Source of the DNA: Alphaproteobacteria bacterium | Lineage (GTDB): Bacteria; Pseudomonadota; Alphaproteobacteria; DSM-16000; Inquilinaceae | Length of the DNA: 64,000 nt | Direction of reading: 5' to 3' | Assembly: GCA_028284045.1 (NCBI GenBank) | Contig: JANQSN010000056.1 | Span: forward strand, 62,001 to 126,000 | Shown: piece by piece, positions 8,772-17,283 of the stretch | Layout: every line of letters starts with the position of its first letter | Numbering within the stretch: position 1 is the stretch's first letter | The notes under the pieces: model-generated | Databases searched by the model: none | What the model was told of the DNA's origin: nothing | Seen by the model: only the letters and a program-made list of their open reading frames with translations | Position numbers and translations under genes: made by a program

Positions 8772-9788
8772 CTAGTCGATGTCGGCCCTGAGCGCGTCCA
8801 GCAGGTCGGCCCCGAGGGTGTCCGCCAGCGTCGGCCAAGTGTTGTCGCGCACATGGGCGGCCAGCGCCGCGCGCTCCTCATCGGTGAGGGCGATCACTTC
8901 GATCCCGGCTTCGCTCAGCAGGTCGGTGAACGCGGCGTCGCGGGCTTCCGCCTGGTCGAACGAGGCCAGGGCGGCTTGAGAGAAGGCCGCCTCGACCGTT
9001 TCCCGCTGCGCGGGCTCCAGCTCGTCCCAGGTCTCCTGGCTCATGTAGTAGGCGGTGTTCTCCACGAAGCTGTTGTAGGGGATGTAGTAGCCGATGGCGT
9101 CGCGGAACGTGGTGTAGTTGGCCTCCGGCGTGCCGCCGATCACGCCGTCGACGACCCCCTGCTGCAGGGCGGGGAAGACGTCACCCCAGTCGATGGTGGT
9201 GGTGTTGAAGCCCAGGTCCTGGGCCGTCTGGCGCGCCACATTGGCCGACCAGACCCGAATGGTCAGCCCCTTGTCCCCCACAGTCGTCGCGTTGTCCGGA
9301 CGGTCGGCGGCGCCGACGCCGATGAAGCCTTCCCCGACGATGCCCAGAAGGCGGATGCCCTGTTCGGCCAGCAGACCGGAGAAGGCGGCATAGAAATTCG
9401 AGCCTGGCGTGAACACCCGGCGCATCTGCTCGTAGTTCTCCACCAGATAGGGGATCGAGTTGATCTCCAGGCGCGGGTCGTTGATCGAGTAGACGAAGGT
9501 ATGGGCGATATCGATCACCCCGCGCTGGACGTCGCCGAAGACCTGCTCGCCCGACCCCAACTGATTTGCCGGGAAGAGCTGCACGTTGAGCCCGACATCG
9601 GCGGCCTCCAATTCCGCGGCAATCTGTTCCAGCAGCAGCGTATTGCCGTGGTCGGGGGCGTGGCTGCCGGCGATCCGCAGACGGACCTCGGCTTGGGCGG
9701 CGCTGGCCAGGCTCATGGCCCCGGCAAGGGCGGCTGCCCCCAGAGCCAGGGTGGCGCGGCGGTTCAGGTTGGCGATCGGCTTCGGCAT
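8772..9788 (-). CDS. dctP: TRAP transporter periplasmic substrate-binding protein
   Basis: A 338-residue DctP-family protein. A good ribosome site, GGGAGGAAAACC, precedes the ATG at 9788. The signal peptide has a basic NRRAT segment, a hydrophobic core and an ASAAQA cleavage region near residue 33. The mature part follows the family pattern: RIAGSHAPDHGN, FPANQLGSGEQVFGDVQRG, GLTIRVW and a PALQQGVVDG segment. It delivers an organic anion or zwitterion to DctQM. The proline-racemase-like gene upstream and serine dehydratase downstream suggest an amino acid or hydroxyproline-like ligand, but that is context only. Confidence 0.92.
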   Translation of the reverse strand: MPKPIANLNRRATLALGAAALAGAMSLASAAQAEVRLRIAGSHAPDHGNTLLLEQIAAELEAADVGLNVQLFPANQLGSGEQVFGDVQRGVIDIAHTFVYSINDPRLEINSIPYLVENYEQMRRVFTPGSNFYAAFSGLLAEQGIRLLGIVGEGFIGVGAADRPDNATTVGDKGLTIRVWSANVARQTAQDLGFNTTTIDWGDVFPALQQGVVDGVIGGTPEANYTTFRDAIGYYIPYNSFVENTAYYMSQETWDELEPAQRETVEAAFSQAALASFDQAEARDAAFTDLLSEAGIEVIALTDEERAALAAHVRDNTWPTLADTLGADLLDALRADID

Positions 9789-9871
9789 GGTTTTCCTCCC
9801 AGGACGTGTTTTTGGCGAAGTGATTGTGGGTATTGGGAAAGGCCGGGGACGTATTGGATCTTGGGCGCGAT

Positions 9872-10927
9872 CTACGGAACGATCGGCGCATTCGGCGGTC
9901 CGGGACCGCCGAAACCCTCTCCCCAAATGTCCGGCAAGGTGTAGCCGTGCGGGAACGGATCGCTCGGATCGCGGGCCAGAATGCCCTGGCCGTAGATCCA
10001 GGCGCGGCCCGACAGGCGCGACCGCACCGCGGGGAGCGCGCCGACCGTCGTGGTGCCGGTGATCTCCGCGGTGAACAGGCTGTCGATGATCGAACGGCTC
10101 TCGATCCGCTCACCGACCTTCAGCGCGCCGCGCGCGTGCAGCACCGACAGGCGGGCCGCGGTCCCGGTGCCGCAGGGCGAGCGGTCCATCCGCCCGGGAA
10201 ACAGGACGTTGCCGTTGCGGATGCCGCGCCCGGCCCCTTCGCAGAAAAGCACATACTCGACCTTGTCCAACCCGGGCAGCGCCGGATGGTTCACGCGGAT
10301 CTGCTCGCGGGCCGCCGCCTGGAGGCGCATGCCGAGTTGCGCCAGCACGCGTGCATTGGCGGGGGAGATCTCGACTCCCAGGTCCGCGCATTGGACGAGC
10401 GCGAAGTAGCTACCGCCGAAAGCGACATCGACCTTCAGGGGCTTCAGTCCGTCGACGTCAAGCGGGTGGTCGAGATGCTCGACGAAGCTGGGGACCATGT
10501 CCAAGGTCACGCGTTCGCATTTGCCGTCCCGGCAGTCCGCGGTGGCCCGGACCAAGCCTGCCGCCGTGTCCAGCGCGACCACCGTTACCGGCTCGGTCAT
10601 GGGCAGAAGCCCGGTCTCCAGCAGGACGGTCACGACGCACATGGCATTCGAGCCCGACATGGCATGCGGTCCGTCGGGCTGCAGCGGAATGAACGCCGCA
10701 TCGGCATCCGGCCGCGTCGGCGGCAACAGCAGGTTCGCCGACATCTGCGCCGATCCGCGCGGTTCGAACAAAGTGAATTTCAGAATCTCATCATCGATTT
10801 TAGCGATGTATTGGAGCTTCTCTGCCATGGTCTTGCCCGGCAGGTCCAATACGCCGCCGGTGATCACGCGGCCGATCTCGCCTTCCGCATGCGCGCCGAC
10901 GACATTGATTTGTTTTGACCAGCGCAT
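9872..10927 (-). CDS. Proline racemase-superfamily enzyme (hydroxyproline epimerase or trans-3-hydroxyproline dehydratase)
   Basis: A 351-residue enzyme of the proline racemase fold. From the ATG at 10927, one acid/base position holds Ser91 (MSGSN) instead of the usual cysteine, while the second keeps Cys252 (DRSPCGTG). Ser/Cys members act on hydroxyprolines as epimerases or dehydratases in the published families, so proline racemization is less likely. An in-frame ATG at 10984 would add 19 residues, but the family N-terminus begins close to 10927. It is first in the leftward operon with dctPQM and sdaA, 83 bases before dctP. The exact reaction is unsettled. Confidence 0.85.
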   Translation of the reverse strand: MRWSKQINVVGAHAEGEIGRVITGGVLDLPGKTMAEKLQYIAKIDDEILKFTLFEPRGSAQMSANLLLPPTRPDADAAFIPLQPDGPHAMSGSNAMCVVTVLLETGLLPMTEPVTVVALDTAAGLVRATADCRDGKCERVTLDMVPSFVEHLDHPLDVDGLKPLKVDVAFGGSYFALVQCADLGVEISPANARVLAQLGMRLQAAAREQIRVNHPALPGLDKVEYVLFCEGAGRGIRNGNVLFPGRMDRSPCGTGTAARLSVLHARGALKVGERIESRSIIDSLFTAEITGTTTVGALPAVRSRLSGRAWIYGQGILARDPSDPFPHGYTLPDIWGEGFGGPGPPNAPIVP

Positions 10928-11030
10928 CGGCGGCGTCCCATCGATCAATGGGCACGAATTCTGGCGCCCGCTCGCCGCCGGCATATAGTATCTTTAGCGC
11001 AGTTGATGGAACGATCTGCGCAGACGACCG

Positions 11031-12026
11031 ATGACCAGCGACAAGACCGCCCGGGCCCCCGATCTGCGGGTGGCCTTCATTCTGTCACCCAGATTCACCT
11101 TGCTGCCGTTCTCCGGCTTTCTGGACACGCTGCGCCATGCGGCGGACGAGGCGGATCGCAGCCGCCAGATCTATTGCAGTTGGGATATCGTCGGGCCGAC
11201 GCTGGACCCGGTGACGTCGAGCAGCGGCGCGGAAATCCGCCCCTGGAAGGTCTTCCCCGATCCCACCCAGTATGACTGCATCGTGCTGGTCGGCGGATTG
11301 CTGCCCTGCTCCCTGCAGCATGCGCCGGAGACCTTCGCCTTCCTGAAGCGCGCCGCCCAGACGCAGCGCCTGGTCGTCGGCCTGTGCACCGGCAGCTTCG
11401 CGCTCGCCGAGGCCGGTCTGCTGGACGGCAAGCGGTGCGCCATGCATTTCCGGCACGAAGCGGAGTTCCGCCAGCGCTTTGCGCAGGTGCGCACCACGAC
11501 GCACGAAGTCTTCGTCATCGACAACAACATCATCACCTGCCCCGGCGGCACGGCGGCGATCGACGTGGCCGTGGAGATCATCTCGCGCCGCTGCGGTCAG
11601 GCCCGCGCCACCAAAGGGCTGGCCGACATGGTCGTCGACAAGCACCGCGCCGCCTTTCACATGCCGCGGCTGCCCTACAACGAGCTTGAGGACTGCGCCG
11701 ACTACCGCGTGGCCCGCGCGGTCACGATCATGCGGCAGAACCTGTCGGAGATCTGTTCCATCGCCGATGTGGCGGCCCAGCTCGGAATCAGCGTCAGCCA
11801 GTTGAACCGGGCGTTTCAGACCCATGCCAAAGCCTCGCCCGCCGCCATCTGGCGGGCGATGCGGCTGAAGCACGGGCGGTGGCGCGTCCTGAACTCCAAC
11901 CACTCGATCACCGAAATCGCCTATGAGTGCGGTTTCGCCGACTGCTCCCATTTCATCGGCTGGTTCCGCAAGACCTATTGCGAGACGCCGCAGGAGGCGC
12001 GCCGCCGCCGATTGCCCGCGGGTTGA
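11031..12026 (+). CDS. GlxA-type transcriptional regulator (DJ-1/PfpI-like domain plus AraC helix-turn-helix)
   Basis: A 331-residue regulator. Residues about 10-200 form a DJ-1/PfpI glutamine-amidotransferase-like sensor domain with the nucleophile-elbow cysteine at Cys119 (GLCTGS). Residues about 230-325 are a double helix-turn-helix AraC domain (SIADVAAQLGISVSQLNRAF, then ITEIAYECGFAD and a final FRKTY). It is divergent from the racemase-family gene and TRAP operon, 103 bases from the preferred racemase start, and most likely controls them. Relatives regulate amino-acid and betaine catabolism. The operator was not identified. Confidence 0.92.
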   Translation: MTSDKTARAPDLRVAFILSPRFTLLPFSGFLDTLRHAADEADRSRQIYCSWDIVGPTLDPVTSSSGAEIRPWKVFPDPTQYDCIVLVGGLLPCSLQHAPETFAFLKRAAQTQRLVVGLCTGSFALAEAGLLDGKRCAMHFRHEAEFRQRFAQVRTTTHEVFVIDNNIITCPGGTAAIDVAVEIISRRCGQARATKGLADMVVDKHRAAFHMPRLPYNELEDCADYRVARAVTIMRQNLSEICSIADVAAQLGISVSQLNRAFQTHAKASPAAIWRAMRLKHGRWRVLNSNHSITEIAYECGFADCSHFIGWFRKTYCETPQEARRRRLPAG

Positions 12027-12164
12027 TCTGTCTCTGCGACCATCTGCGGCGCGGCCGGCGGTGGCGCCGCAGCGCTTGTCGGCGGGCGTCGGCCAACCCT
12101 AAAGTCCCCGCGGTCGGACGGTTGGCGCCGGCTGCGGAACCCGGGGGCGCCCCTGTTGCAGTCC

Positions 12165-13481
12165 ATGCGGTCGTCGGCAATGCAACTGGTCAGGGGCCGC
12201 GTCGCCCGGGGCGCGCTGATCAGCCTGGTCATCCGCGTGACCGCATTCGCCCTGGCCTTCCTGCAGGCCATCGTCGTCGCCCGGATGCTCGGGCCCGCCG
12301 GGTATGGCGTCTTCGCCTATGCCCTGTCGATTGCCGGCATCGCCGGCACGTTGGCAGTCCTGGGACTGGGTCCGCTGGCGGTTCGCGAGGTGGCGCAGCG
12401 CGCCGGGCAGGGCGACATCGCCCGGCTTCGCGGGTTCGTCGTGGTGGCGGCGATCGCCGTGCTGGCCGCCGCCCTCCTCGCATCGGTCGCGGTCGCGCTG
12501 GCGGCGAGCCGCAGCGCGCTGTTCGCGCCTGCGTTCCGCGAGGCGGTGGCGCTGGCCGCCCTGCTGGTGACGCCGATCGCCCTGATCGCCCTGTTCCGCG
12601 GCATCGCGCAGGGTCTCGGCCGGGTGGTGCTGGCGCAGGTGCCGGGGGACGTGCTGCGCCCGGCCGGACTGGTGCTGGCCTTGGGGGGCTTCGCCATCCT
12701 TTTCGGCGCACCGGACATCTCGGTCGCCCTCTGGCTGGCCGCGGGCGTCCTGGCCACGGCGACGATGGCGGGGGCGGTACCGCTCGCCCGCTGGTACGCC
12801 AAGCTGCCGGGCGAATCGGCCGCGATGCGCGACACCGGGCGCTGGTTGCGCCGCGCGCTGCCGTTTGGCGGGATCACCGGGATCGCGGTCCTCGGCACGG
12901 AGGCCAACACGCTTATCATGGGGCAGCTCGCCGGTCCGACGGAAACCGGGCTGTTCCAGCCGATTGCCCGGATGGCGCCCGTGCTTATCCTGGCGGTCGA
13001 AGCGGTGGCCATGCCGCTGGCCCCGCGTATGGCCGAGTTCTGGGCGAGCGGTGAGCGCGATCGGCTACACGACATCATGCGCAAGGCCGCGGTCGCCTGT
13101 TTCGCCGGTACGGTGGCGATCGCGGTTGCCCTGACGGCCCTGGCCCCGCTGCTGCTGCGCCTGTTCGGTGAGGACTTTCTGGCGAACGTGCATCTCGTGC
13201 TCTGGGTCGCGGCCGCCCAGGTCGTCAATGCGGCCTTCGGGCCGGCGGCGCATCTGTTGGCCATGACGGGGCAGATGGGGCCGCGGGTCGCCGCCCAGGT
13301 TCTGTCGGTCTCAGTGCAGATCGGCCTCGGCTTGCTGCTGATCGGCCCGTATGGCGCGGAGGGTGCCGCGCTGGCGCTCTCGGCGGCGATGGTGACCTGG
13401 TCGGTGTCGCATTGGGCCTTGGCGCGCTACCGGCTGGGGATCGACACCTCGATCTTCGGCGTCCTCCTGGGGCGGCGATGA
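12165..13481 (+). CDS. Lipid-linked oligosaccharide flippase / polysaccharide export protein (Wzx-like)
   Basis: About 438 residues with 12-14 predicted membrane segments, of the MATE-like oligosaccharide flippase group. The N-terminal LISLVIRVTAFALAFLQAIV followed by ARMLGPAGYG is typical of Wzx-type exporters that move lipid-linked glycans across the inner membrane. The start is uncertain: TTG at 12156, ATG at 12165 and ATG at 12180 are all in frame with no decisive ribosome site. A glycosyltransferase follows after 61 bases, probably in the same transcript. No other glycan genes adjoin, so the pair is isolated from the nucleotide-sugar genes near 58-63 kb. Confidence 0.85.
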   Translation: MRSSAMQLVRGRVARGALISLVIRVTAFALAFLQAIVVARMLGPAGYGVFAYALSIAGIAGTLAVLGLGPLAVREVAQRAGQGDIARLRGFVVVAAIAVLAAALLASVAVALAASRSALFAPAFREAVALAALLVTPIALIALFRGIAQGLGRVVLAQVPGDVLRPAGLVLALGGFAILFGAPDISVALWLAAGVLATATMAGAVPLARWYAKLPGESAAMRDTGRWLRRALPFGGITGIAVLGTEANTLIMGQLAGPTETGLFQPIARMAPVLILAVEAVAMPLAPRMAEFWASGERDRLHDIMRKAAVACFAGTVAIAVALTALAPLLLRLFGEDFLANVHLVLWVAAAQVVNAAFGPAAHLLAMTGQMGPRVAAQVLSVSVQIGLGLLLIGPYGAEGAALALSAAMVTWSVSHWALARYRLGIDTSIFGVLLGRR

Positions 13482-13548
13482 CGACCCCCCAACGCCCCCC
13501 GATGTCACCCGAGGCAAGCGGCGCCGTCGGACGAGGGAGGCGGTGGTC

Positions 13549-14349
13549 TTGCGAATCGCGGTGATCGTCGCGACCTACAATGCCCGCCGCAACCTGGCGC
13601 GGTGCCTGGACTCGGTCCTCGCCCAGACGGCCCCGGCGGTCGATGTCCTGGTGTCTGACGGTGGGTCGACCGACGGCACGCAGGCGGTCATCGAGCGCTA
13701 TGCCGACCGGCTCGCCTGGTGGCGGTCCGGCCCCGACGGGGGGATTTACGATGCCTGGAACCGGGCGTTGGCGGCGCGCGGGGGGGTGGACTGGGTCTGC
13801 TTTCTCGGCGCCGACGACGCGCTGTGCGATCCGACCGTCGTCGAACGCCTGCTGCCGGTCCTGCGGACGGCCGCGCCGGCCCACCGGCTGGTCTACGGCG
13901 ATGTCGAGGTGACCGACCAGGACGGCCGGGTTCTCGCCGTCCTGTCGGAGCCTTGGGCGCGCGCCCGGCGGCGCATCCGGCACACGCTGACGATTCCCCA
14001 TCCGGGGCTGATGCATCACCGGTCGCTGTTCGACCTGCGCGGCCCCTTCGACCCGGCCTTCGCGATGGCGGGCGACTACGAGATGGTGCTGCGCGAGATC
14101 CCGCACACCGCGCCACTGCATGTGTCGGGCTTGCGCGTCGCGCGCTGGCAGGAGGGCGGGGTGACGACCCGGCTGTCCGCCGTCCGGCGGGCCACCCGGG
14201 AACGCAACGCGGCCCTGGCGAAGAACGGCCTACCGCCGGCCCCCTGGTTCCTGCGGTCCGGGGCGCAGGACCTCATCCGGCTGTCGCTGCGCCAGCTGGT
14301 CGGGGAGCGCGCGATGCGCGCGGTGCAGCGCCTCTATCGCCGGTTTTGA
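13549..14349 (+). CDS. Family 2 glycosyltransferase
   Basis: A roughly 266-residue GT-A fold glycosyltransferase. The nucleotide-binding start RIAVIVATYNARRNL is followed by VSDGGSTDGT and the metal-binding acidic motif GADDA near residue 90. GPDGGIYDAWNRAL is typical of GT2 enzymes that extend polysaccharides. The strong GAGGGAGG ribosome site ends at 13540, so the TTG at 13549 has ideal spacing; a GTG at 13543 would sit too close. It follows the flippase and converges on acdS. The sugar and acceptor are unknown. Confidence 0.88.
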   Translation: MRIAVIVATYNARRNLARCLDSVLAQTAPAVDVLVSDGGSTDGTQAVIERYADRLAWWRSGPDGGIYDAWNRALAARGGVDWVCFLGADDALCDPTVVERLLPVLRTAAPAHRLVYGDVEVTDQDGRVLAVLSEPWARARRRIRHTLTIPHPGLMHHRSLFDLRGPFDPAFAMAGDYEMVLREIPHTAPLHVSGLRVARWQEGGVTTRLSAVRRATRERNAALAKNGLPPAPWFLRSGAQDLIRLSLRQLVGERAMRAVQRLYRRF

Positions 14350-14371
14350 GCGATCGGGACCCGCCCGCCCG

Positions 14372-15391
14372 TCAGCCGTCCTTGTAGTAGGCGCCGTAGC
14401 CGTTCAGGGCCGGGGCGCCGCCGAGATGGGCGTAGAGGATCTTCGAGCCCTTGGGAAAGAACCCCCGGCGGACGAGGTCGATCAGGCCCTGCATCGATTT
14501 GCCCTCGTAGACCGGGTCGGTGATCATCGCTTCGGTGCGGGCGGCCAGGCGGATGGCGTCGTTTGTCTCCTCCGACGGCACGCCGTAGGCCGGGTAGGCG
14601 TAGTCGGGGTTGATGACGATCTCGTCGTCGCGCACCGGCCGGCCGAGCCCGACCAGCGCCGCGGCGTTGTCGACGATGGACCGCACCTGGGCGCGGGTCT
14701 GGTCGATCGTCCCCGACGCATCGATGCCGATCACCCGGTCGGCCCGGTCCTGGGCGGCGAAGCCGACGATCATGCCGCCCTGGGTCGATCCGGTGACGAC
14801 GCAGACGATGATGTAGTCGAAGCGCAAGCCCAGCGCCGCCTCCTGCCGGGCGACCTCCTCGGCGAAGCCGATATAGCCCAGGGCGCCGTATTTGTGGACC
14901 GAGGCGCCGGCGGGGATCGGGTAGGGCTTGCCGCCGGCATCCTTGACCGACTGGATCGCCTCTTCCCAGCTCCGCCGGATGCCGATGTCGAAGCCGTCGT
15001 CCACCAGGCGGCTGTCCGCGCCCATCAGGCGCGTCATCAGGATGTTGCCGACGCGGTCGTAGACGGCGTCGTGATGCGGCACCCATTTCTCCTGGATGAC
15101 CACGCATCTCATGCCGATCTTGGCGGCCGTCGCCGCCACCATCCGGGTGTGGTTCGACTGCACGCCGCCGATGGAGACCAGCGTGTCGGCACCCGATGCG
15201 ATGGCGTCCGGCACGATGTATTCCAGCTTGCGCAGCTTGTTGCCGCCCAGCGCGAGGCCGGAATTGCAGTCGTCGCGCTTGGCATAGAGGTCGACCGTGC
15301 CGCCGAGCGCCGCGCTCAGCCGCGCCAGCGGCTCGATCGGCGTCGGGCCGAAGGTGAGGGGGTAGCGCTCGAACCGATCCAACAACGACAT
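14372..15391 (-). CDS. acdS: 1-aminocyclopropane-1-carboxylate (ACC) deaminase
   Basis: A 339-residue PLP enzyme that splits ACC, the plant ethylene precursor, into alpha-ketobutyrate and ammonia. The N-terminus [19 protein letters not shown] is typical of AcdS. Diagnostic residues are all present with a one-residue offset from the reference enzymes: Lys52 (GGNK, PLP Schiff base), Ser79 (GVQSN), Tyr295-Glu296 (DPVYEGKS) and Leu323 (AHLGG). The Glu and Leu pair distinguishes ACC deaminase from D-cysteine desulfhydrase. A divergent Lrp-type regulator gene supports the call. The longer upstream open frame was not used because the family starts at this ATG. Confidence 0.93.
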   Translation of the reverse strand: MSLLDRFERYPLTFGPTPIEPLARLSAALGGTVDLYAKRDDCNSGLALGGNKLRKLEYIVPDAIASGADTLVSIGGVQSNHTRMVAATAAKIGMRCVVIQEKWVPHHDAVYDRVGNILMTRLMGADSRLVDDGFDIGIRRSWEEAIQSVKDAGGKPYPIPAGASVHKYGALGYIGFAEEVARQEAALGLRFDYIIVCVVTGSTQGGMIVGFAAQDRADRVIGIDASGTIDQTRAQVRSIVDNAAALVGLGRPVRDDEIVINPDYAYPAYGVPSEETNDAIRLAARTEAMITDPVYEGKSMQGLIDLVRRGFFPKGSKILYAHLGGAPALNGYGAYYKDG

Positions 15392-15485
15392 GGGGCCAGC
15401 CTCCCGGATCCGTGATCTATCAAGCATAGGCCGGCCCGGGCGGAAGGTGCTTTCAGGTTTGCCGGTCCTGCCGGTCCCAAGCCTT

Positions 15486-15503
15486 GCGATCGACGTCGAT
15501 CGC
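15486..15503. promoter_or_regulatory. Perfect 18-bp palindrome between acdS and acdR
   Basis: GCGATCGACGTCGATCGC is perfectly self-complementary and lies in the 157-base gap between the divergent starts, 46 bases before acdR and 95 before acdS. Lrp-family proteins bind palindromic sites, so this is a candidate AcdR operator. Binding is inferred from position and symmetry only. Confidence 0.45.
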
Positions 15504-15548
15504 GAACTAAATCGGTCGATCTGGGGCCACAAGGCGGAAAATTCTTCC

Positions 15549-16010
15549 ATGACCGTGCCGGATCGCATCGATCGCAGCATCCTGCGTCTGCTGCAAAGGG
15601 ATGGGCGTCTCAGCAACGCCGACATCGCGAAGGCGGTGAATGTCAGTCCCGCTACCTGCCATCGTCGGACGCAACGGCTGTTCGAGGCGGGGCCGATCGC
15701 CGGCGTCCGCGCCCAGATCGACCCCGGCACCGTCGGCCTGGGCACGCTGGTCATGGTCGGCGTCGTTCTCGACCGCTCCACGCCGGAGAGCTTCGCCGCC
15801 TTCGAAGGCGCCGTCGCCGACATCAAGGAGCTGCTGGACTGCCACCTGGTCGCCGGCGACTTCGACTATCTCTTGAAGATCCGGGTCCGCGACATGGCGG
15901 ATTTCAGCGTGCTGCACACGAAGATGCTGATCGCACTGCCCGGGGTTCGGCAGATCCGGACCTTCTTCGTCATCAAGGAGGTCAAGGAGAACGCGCCCTT
16001 GCCGTTCTGA
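15549..16010 (+). CDS. acdR: Lrp/AsnC-family transcriptional regulator, likely ACC deaminase regulator
   Basis: A 153-residue Lrp-type regulator. The N-terminal helix-turn-helix (residues about 5-55: [33 protein letters not shown]) is followed by a RAM/AsnC effector-binding domain with [17 protein letters not shown]. The ATG at 15549 gives standard family length. It is divergent from acdS, the arrangement known for acdR-acdS in other proteobacteria, where AcdR activates acdS in response to ACC. That regulatory role is inferred from the arrangement. Confidence 0.88.
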   Translation: MTVPDRIDRSILRLLQRDGRLSNADIAKAVNVSPATCHRRTQRLFEAGPIAGVRAQIDPGTVGLGTLVMVGVVLDRSTPESFAAFEGAVADIKELLDCHLVAGDFDYLLKIRVRDMADFSVLHTKMLIALPGVRQIRTFFVIKEVKENAPLPF

Positions 16011-16240
16011 CCCCCGATGGGCGGCGGACCTTCATCCCCCTTGGATGCTCGATCGCAGACGTCGTTCGTGCGGCTGCGCGAGATCTTACGCTGTGTCTAA
16101 ATCGTCGCACCGCTGAAAGAGAGCATCAGAGCCGCAGTTAATTCACGTATATGGTGTGAAGCGGGCCGTGTCTCCGGTCCGCCACCAGGGTCGGCGCACC
16201 GGACGGCGACCTTCCCCCAACAGATTCGGGAGACTCTGCC

Positions 16241-17242
16241 ATGTTCGAAGGCGACGGCGGGTGGGGGATCAAGCCCCCACCCCTGGAGTATGCGATCGAT
16301 GCCAAGAATCCGTGGGCGAAGTGCGTCGGCAAGGGGAGCGGCAGCAAGCCGAGCAAGTCTTTCCTCGATTTCGAGCCGCCGAAGCCGCCCATGCCGGGAT
16401 CGTCCGGGAGCGGGCAGGTGGAGATCGACGGGTCCTACTGGCAGCTCGGCACATCCTTGATCGCCGGCAGCGCAAAGCTCGCCGCGGTCACCGGCAGTGC
16501 CATCCGGTCCAATCCCAAGGGCGGGATTTCCGACCAGTCCGGCAACTTCGATTGGGTATGGCCGTCGATCGACTGGCGGACGATCATCGCGTGGCTTACC
16601 TGGATCGCGACGTCCGGCTCGGTCGGGGATGGCGCGATGATGGGCGGCGTCGATCCGCCCGATCCCAACTATCCCAAGCGGGTCGTACCGCCGGCCGTGC
16701 GAAAGATCGCGCTGCCGACGGGCGGCAGCAAGGCGTTTCAGGCGATGGCGGACGCGCTCGCCCGGCTTCAGCAGGCCGCGCTGGGCGAGGTCGAGATCAT
16801 CGATCGGGCCCGCAGCGCCGGCCAGGCCGACGACGCCAAGGCCTTTCACGACCAGGTCGGCGACCTGTTCATGGTGCAAACCCTGAAGAACGAGCAGATG
16901 AAGGCTGCCGCCGCGGCGTTGGCGGCGGTGACGGAGGAGGGGCGGGACCTGCTGGGCACCTTCACCGTGCCGGCGGGCATGCCGTTGCGCGATCTGGCAG
17001 CCCCCCTCTATGCGCTGCGCCCGGCGCTGGAGAGCATCGGCGTCAGCGCGGCGGAGCTGAACGCCACGCTGTTTCACCTGCGCGTGCCGAGCCCGTTGCT
17101 CGACGCCTGCGAGGACTATGTGCAGGCGGAGATCGCCCGGACCCGGGGCGATCCCGCGGCGATGGTGAGCAGCCTGGTCGACGATCTGCAAGGTCTGGAC
17201 TTCGTCGACCTCGAACCCTTCGAAGAGCCGCCCAAAGGGTGA
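16241..17242 (+). CDS. Unrecognised 333-residue protein
   Basis: I do not recognise a family. The protein lacks a clear signal peptide and begins with a Gly/Pro-rich, low-complexity 60 residues (WGIKPPPLEYAI, PPKPPMPGSSGSG). Around residues 103-120 a Trp-rich hydrophobic stretch (WVWPSIDWRTIIAWLTWIA) could be a membrane or interaction segment. From about residue 155 to the end it looks helical and Ala-rich (AFQAMADALARLQQAALGEV), ending in an acidic Pro-rich tail. A perfect 9-bp GC stem (16259-16267 with 16274-16282) lies 18 bases into the gene and could hinder ribosome loading. Composition argues for real coding, but no neighbour suggests a role. Confidence 0.65.
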   Translation: MFEGDGGWGIKPPPLEYAIDAKNPWAKCVGKGSGSKPSKSFLDFEPPKPPMPGSSGSGQVEIDGSYWQLGTSLIAGSAKLAAVTGSAIRSNPKGGISDQSGNFDWVWPSIDWRTIIAWLTWIATSGSVGDGAMMGGVDPPDPNYPKRVVPPAVRKIALPTGGSKAFQAMADALARLQQAALGEVEIIDRARSAGQADDAKAFHDQVGDLFMVQTLKNEQMKAAAAALAAVTEEGRDLLGTFTVPAGMPLRDLAAPLYALRPALESIGVSAAELNATLFHLRVPSPLLDACEDYVQAEIARTRGDPAAMVSSLVDDLQGLDFVDLEPFEEPPKG

Positions 17243-17254
17243 CGGGGTGCCGGT

Positions 17255-17283
17255 GCGGCGATCCTCACTCTTTGGATCGCCGC
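17255..17283. terminator. Bidirectional terminator-like hairpin between convergent genes
   Basis: GCGGCGATCC (17255-17264) and GGATCGCCGC (17274-17283) are perfect 10-bp arms around a 9-base loop TCACTCTTT. The stop codon of the leftward gene (17265-17267) lies in the loop. The site sits between the ends of two convergent genes. It lacks a following T-run, so efficiency is uncertain. Confidence 0.55.
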
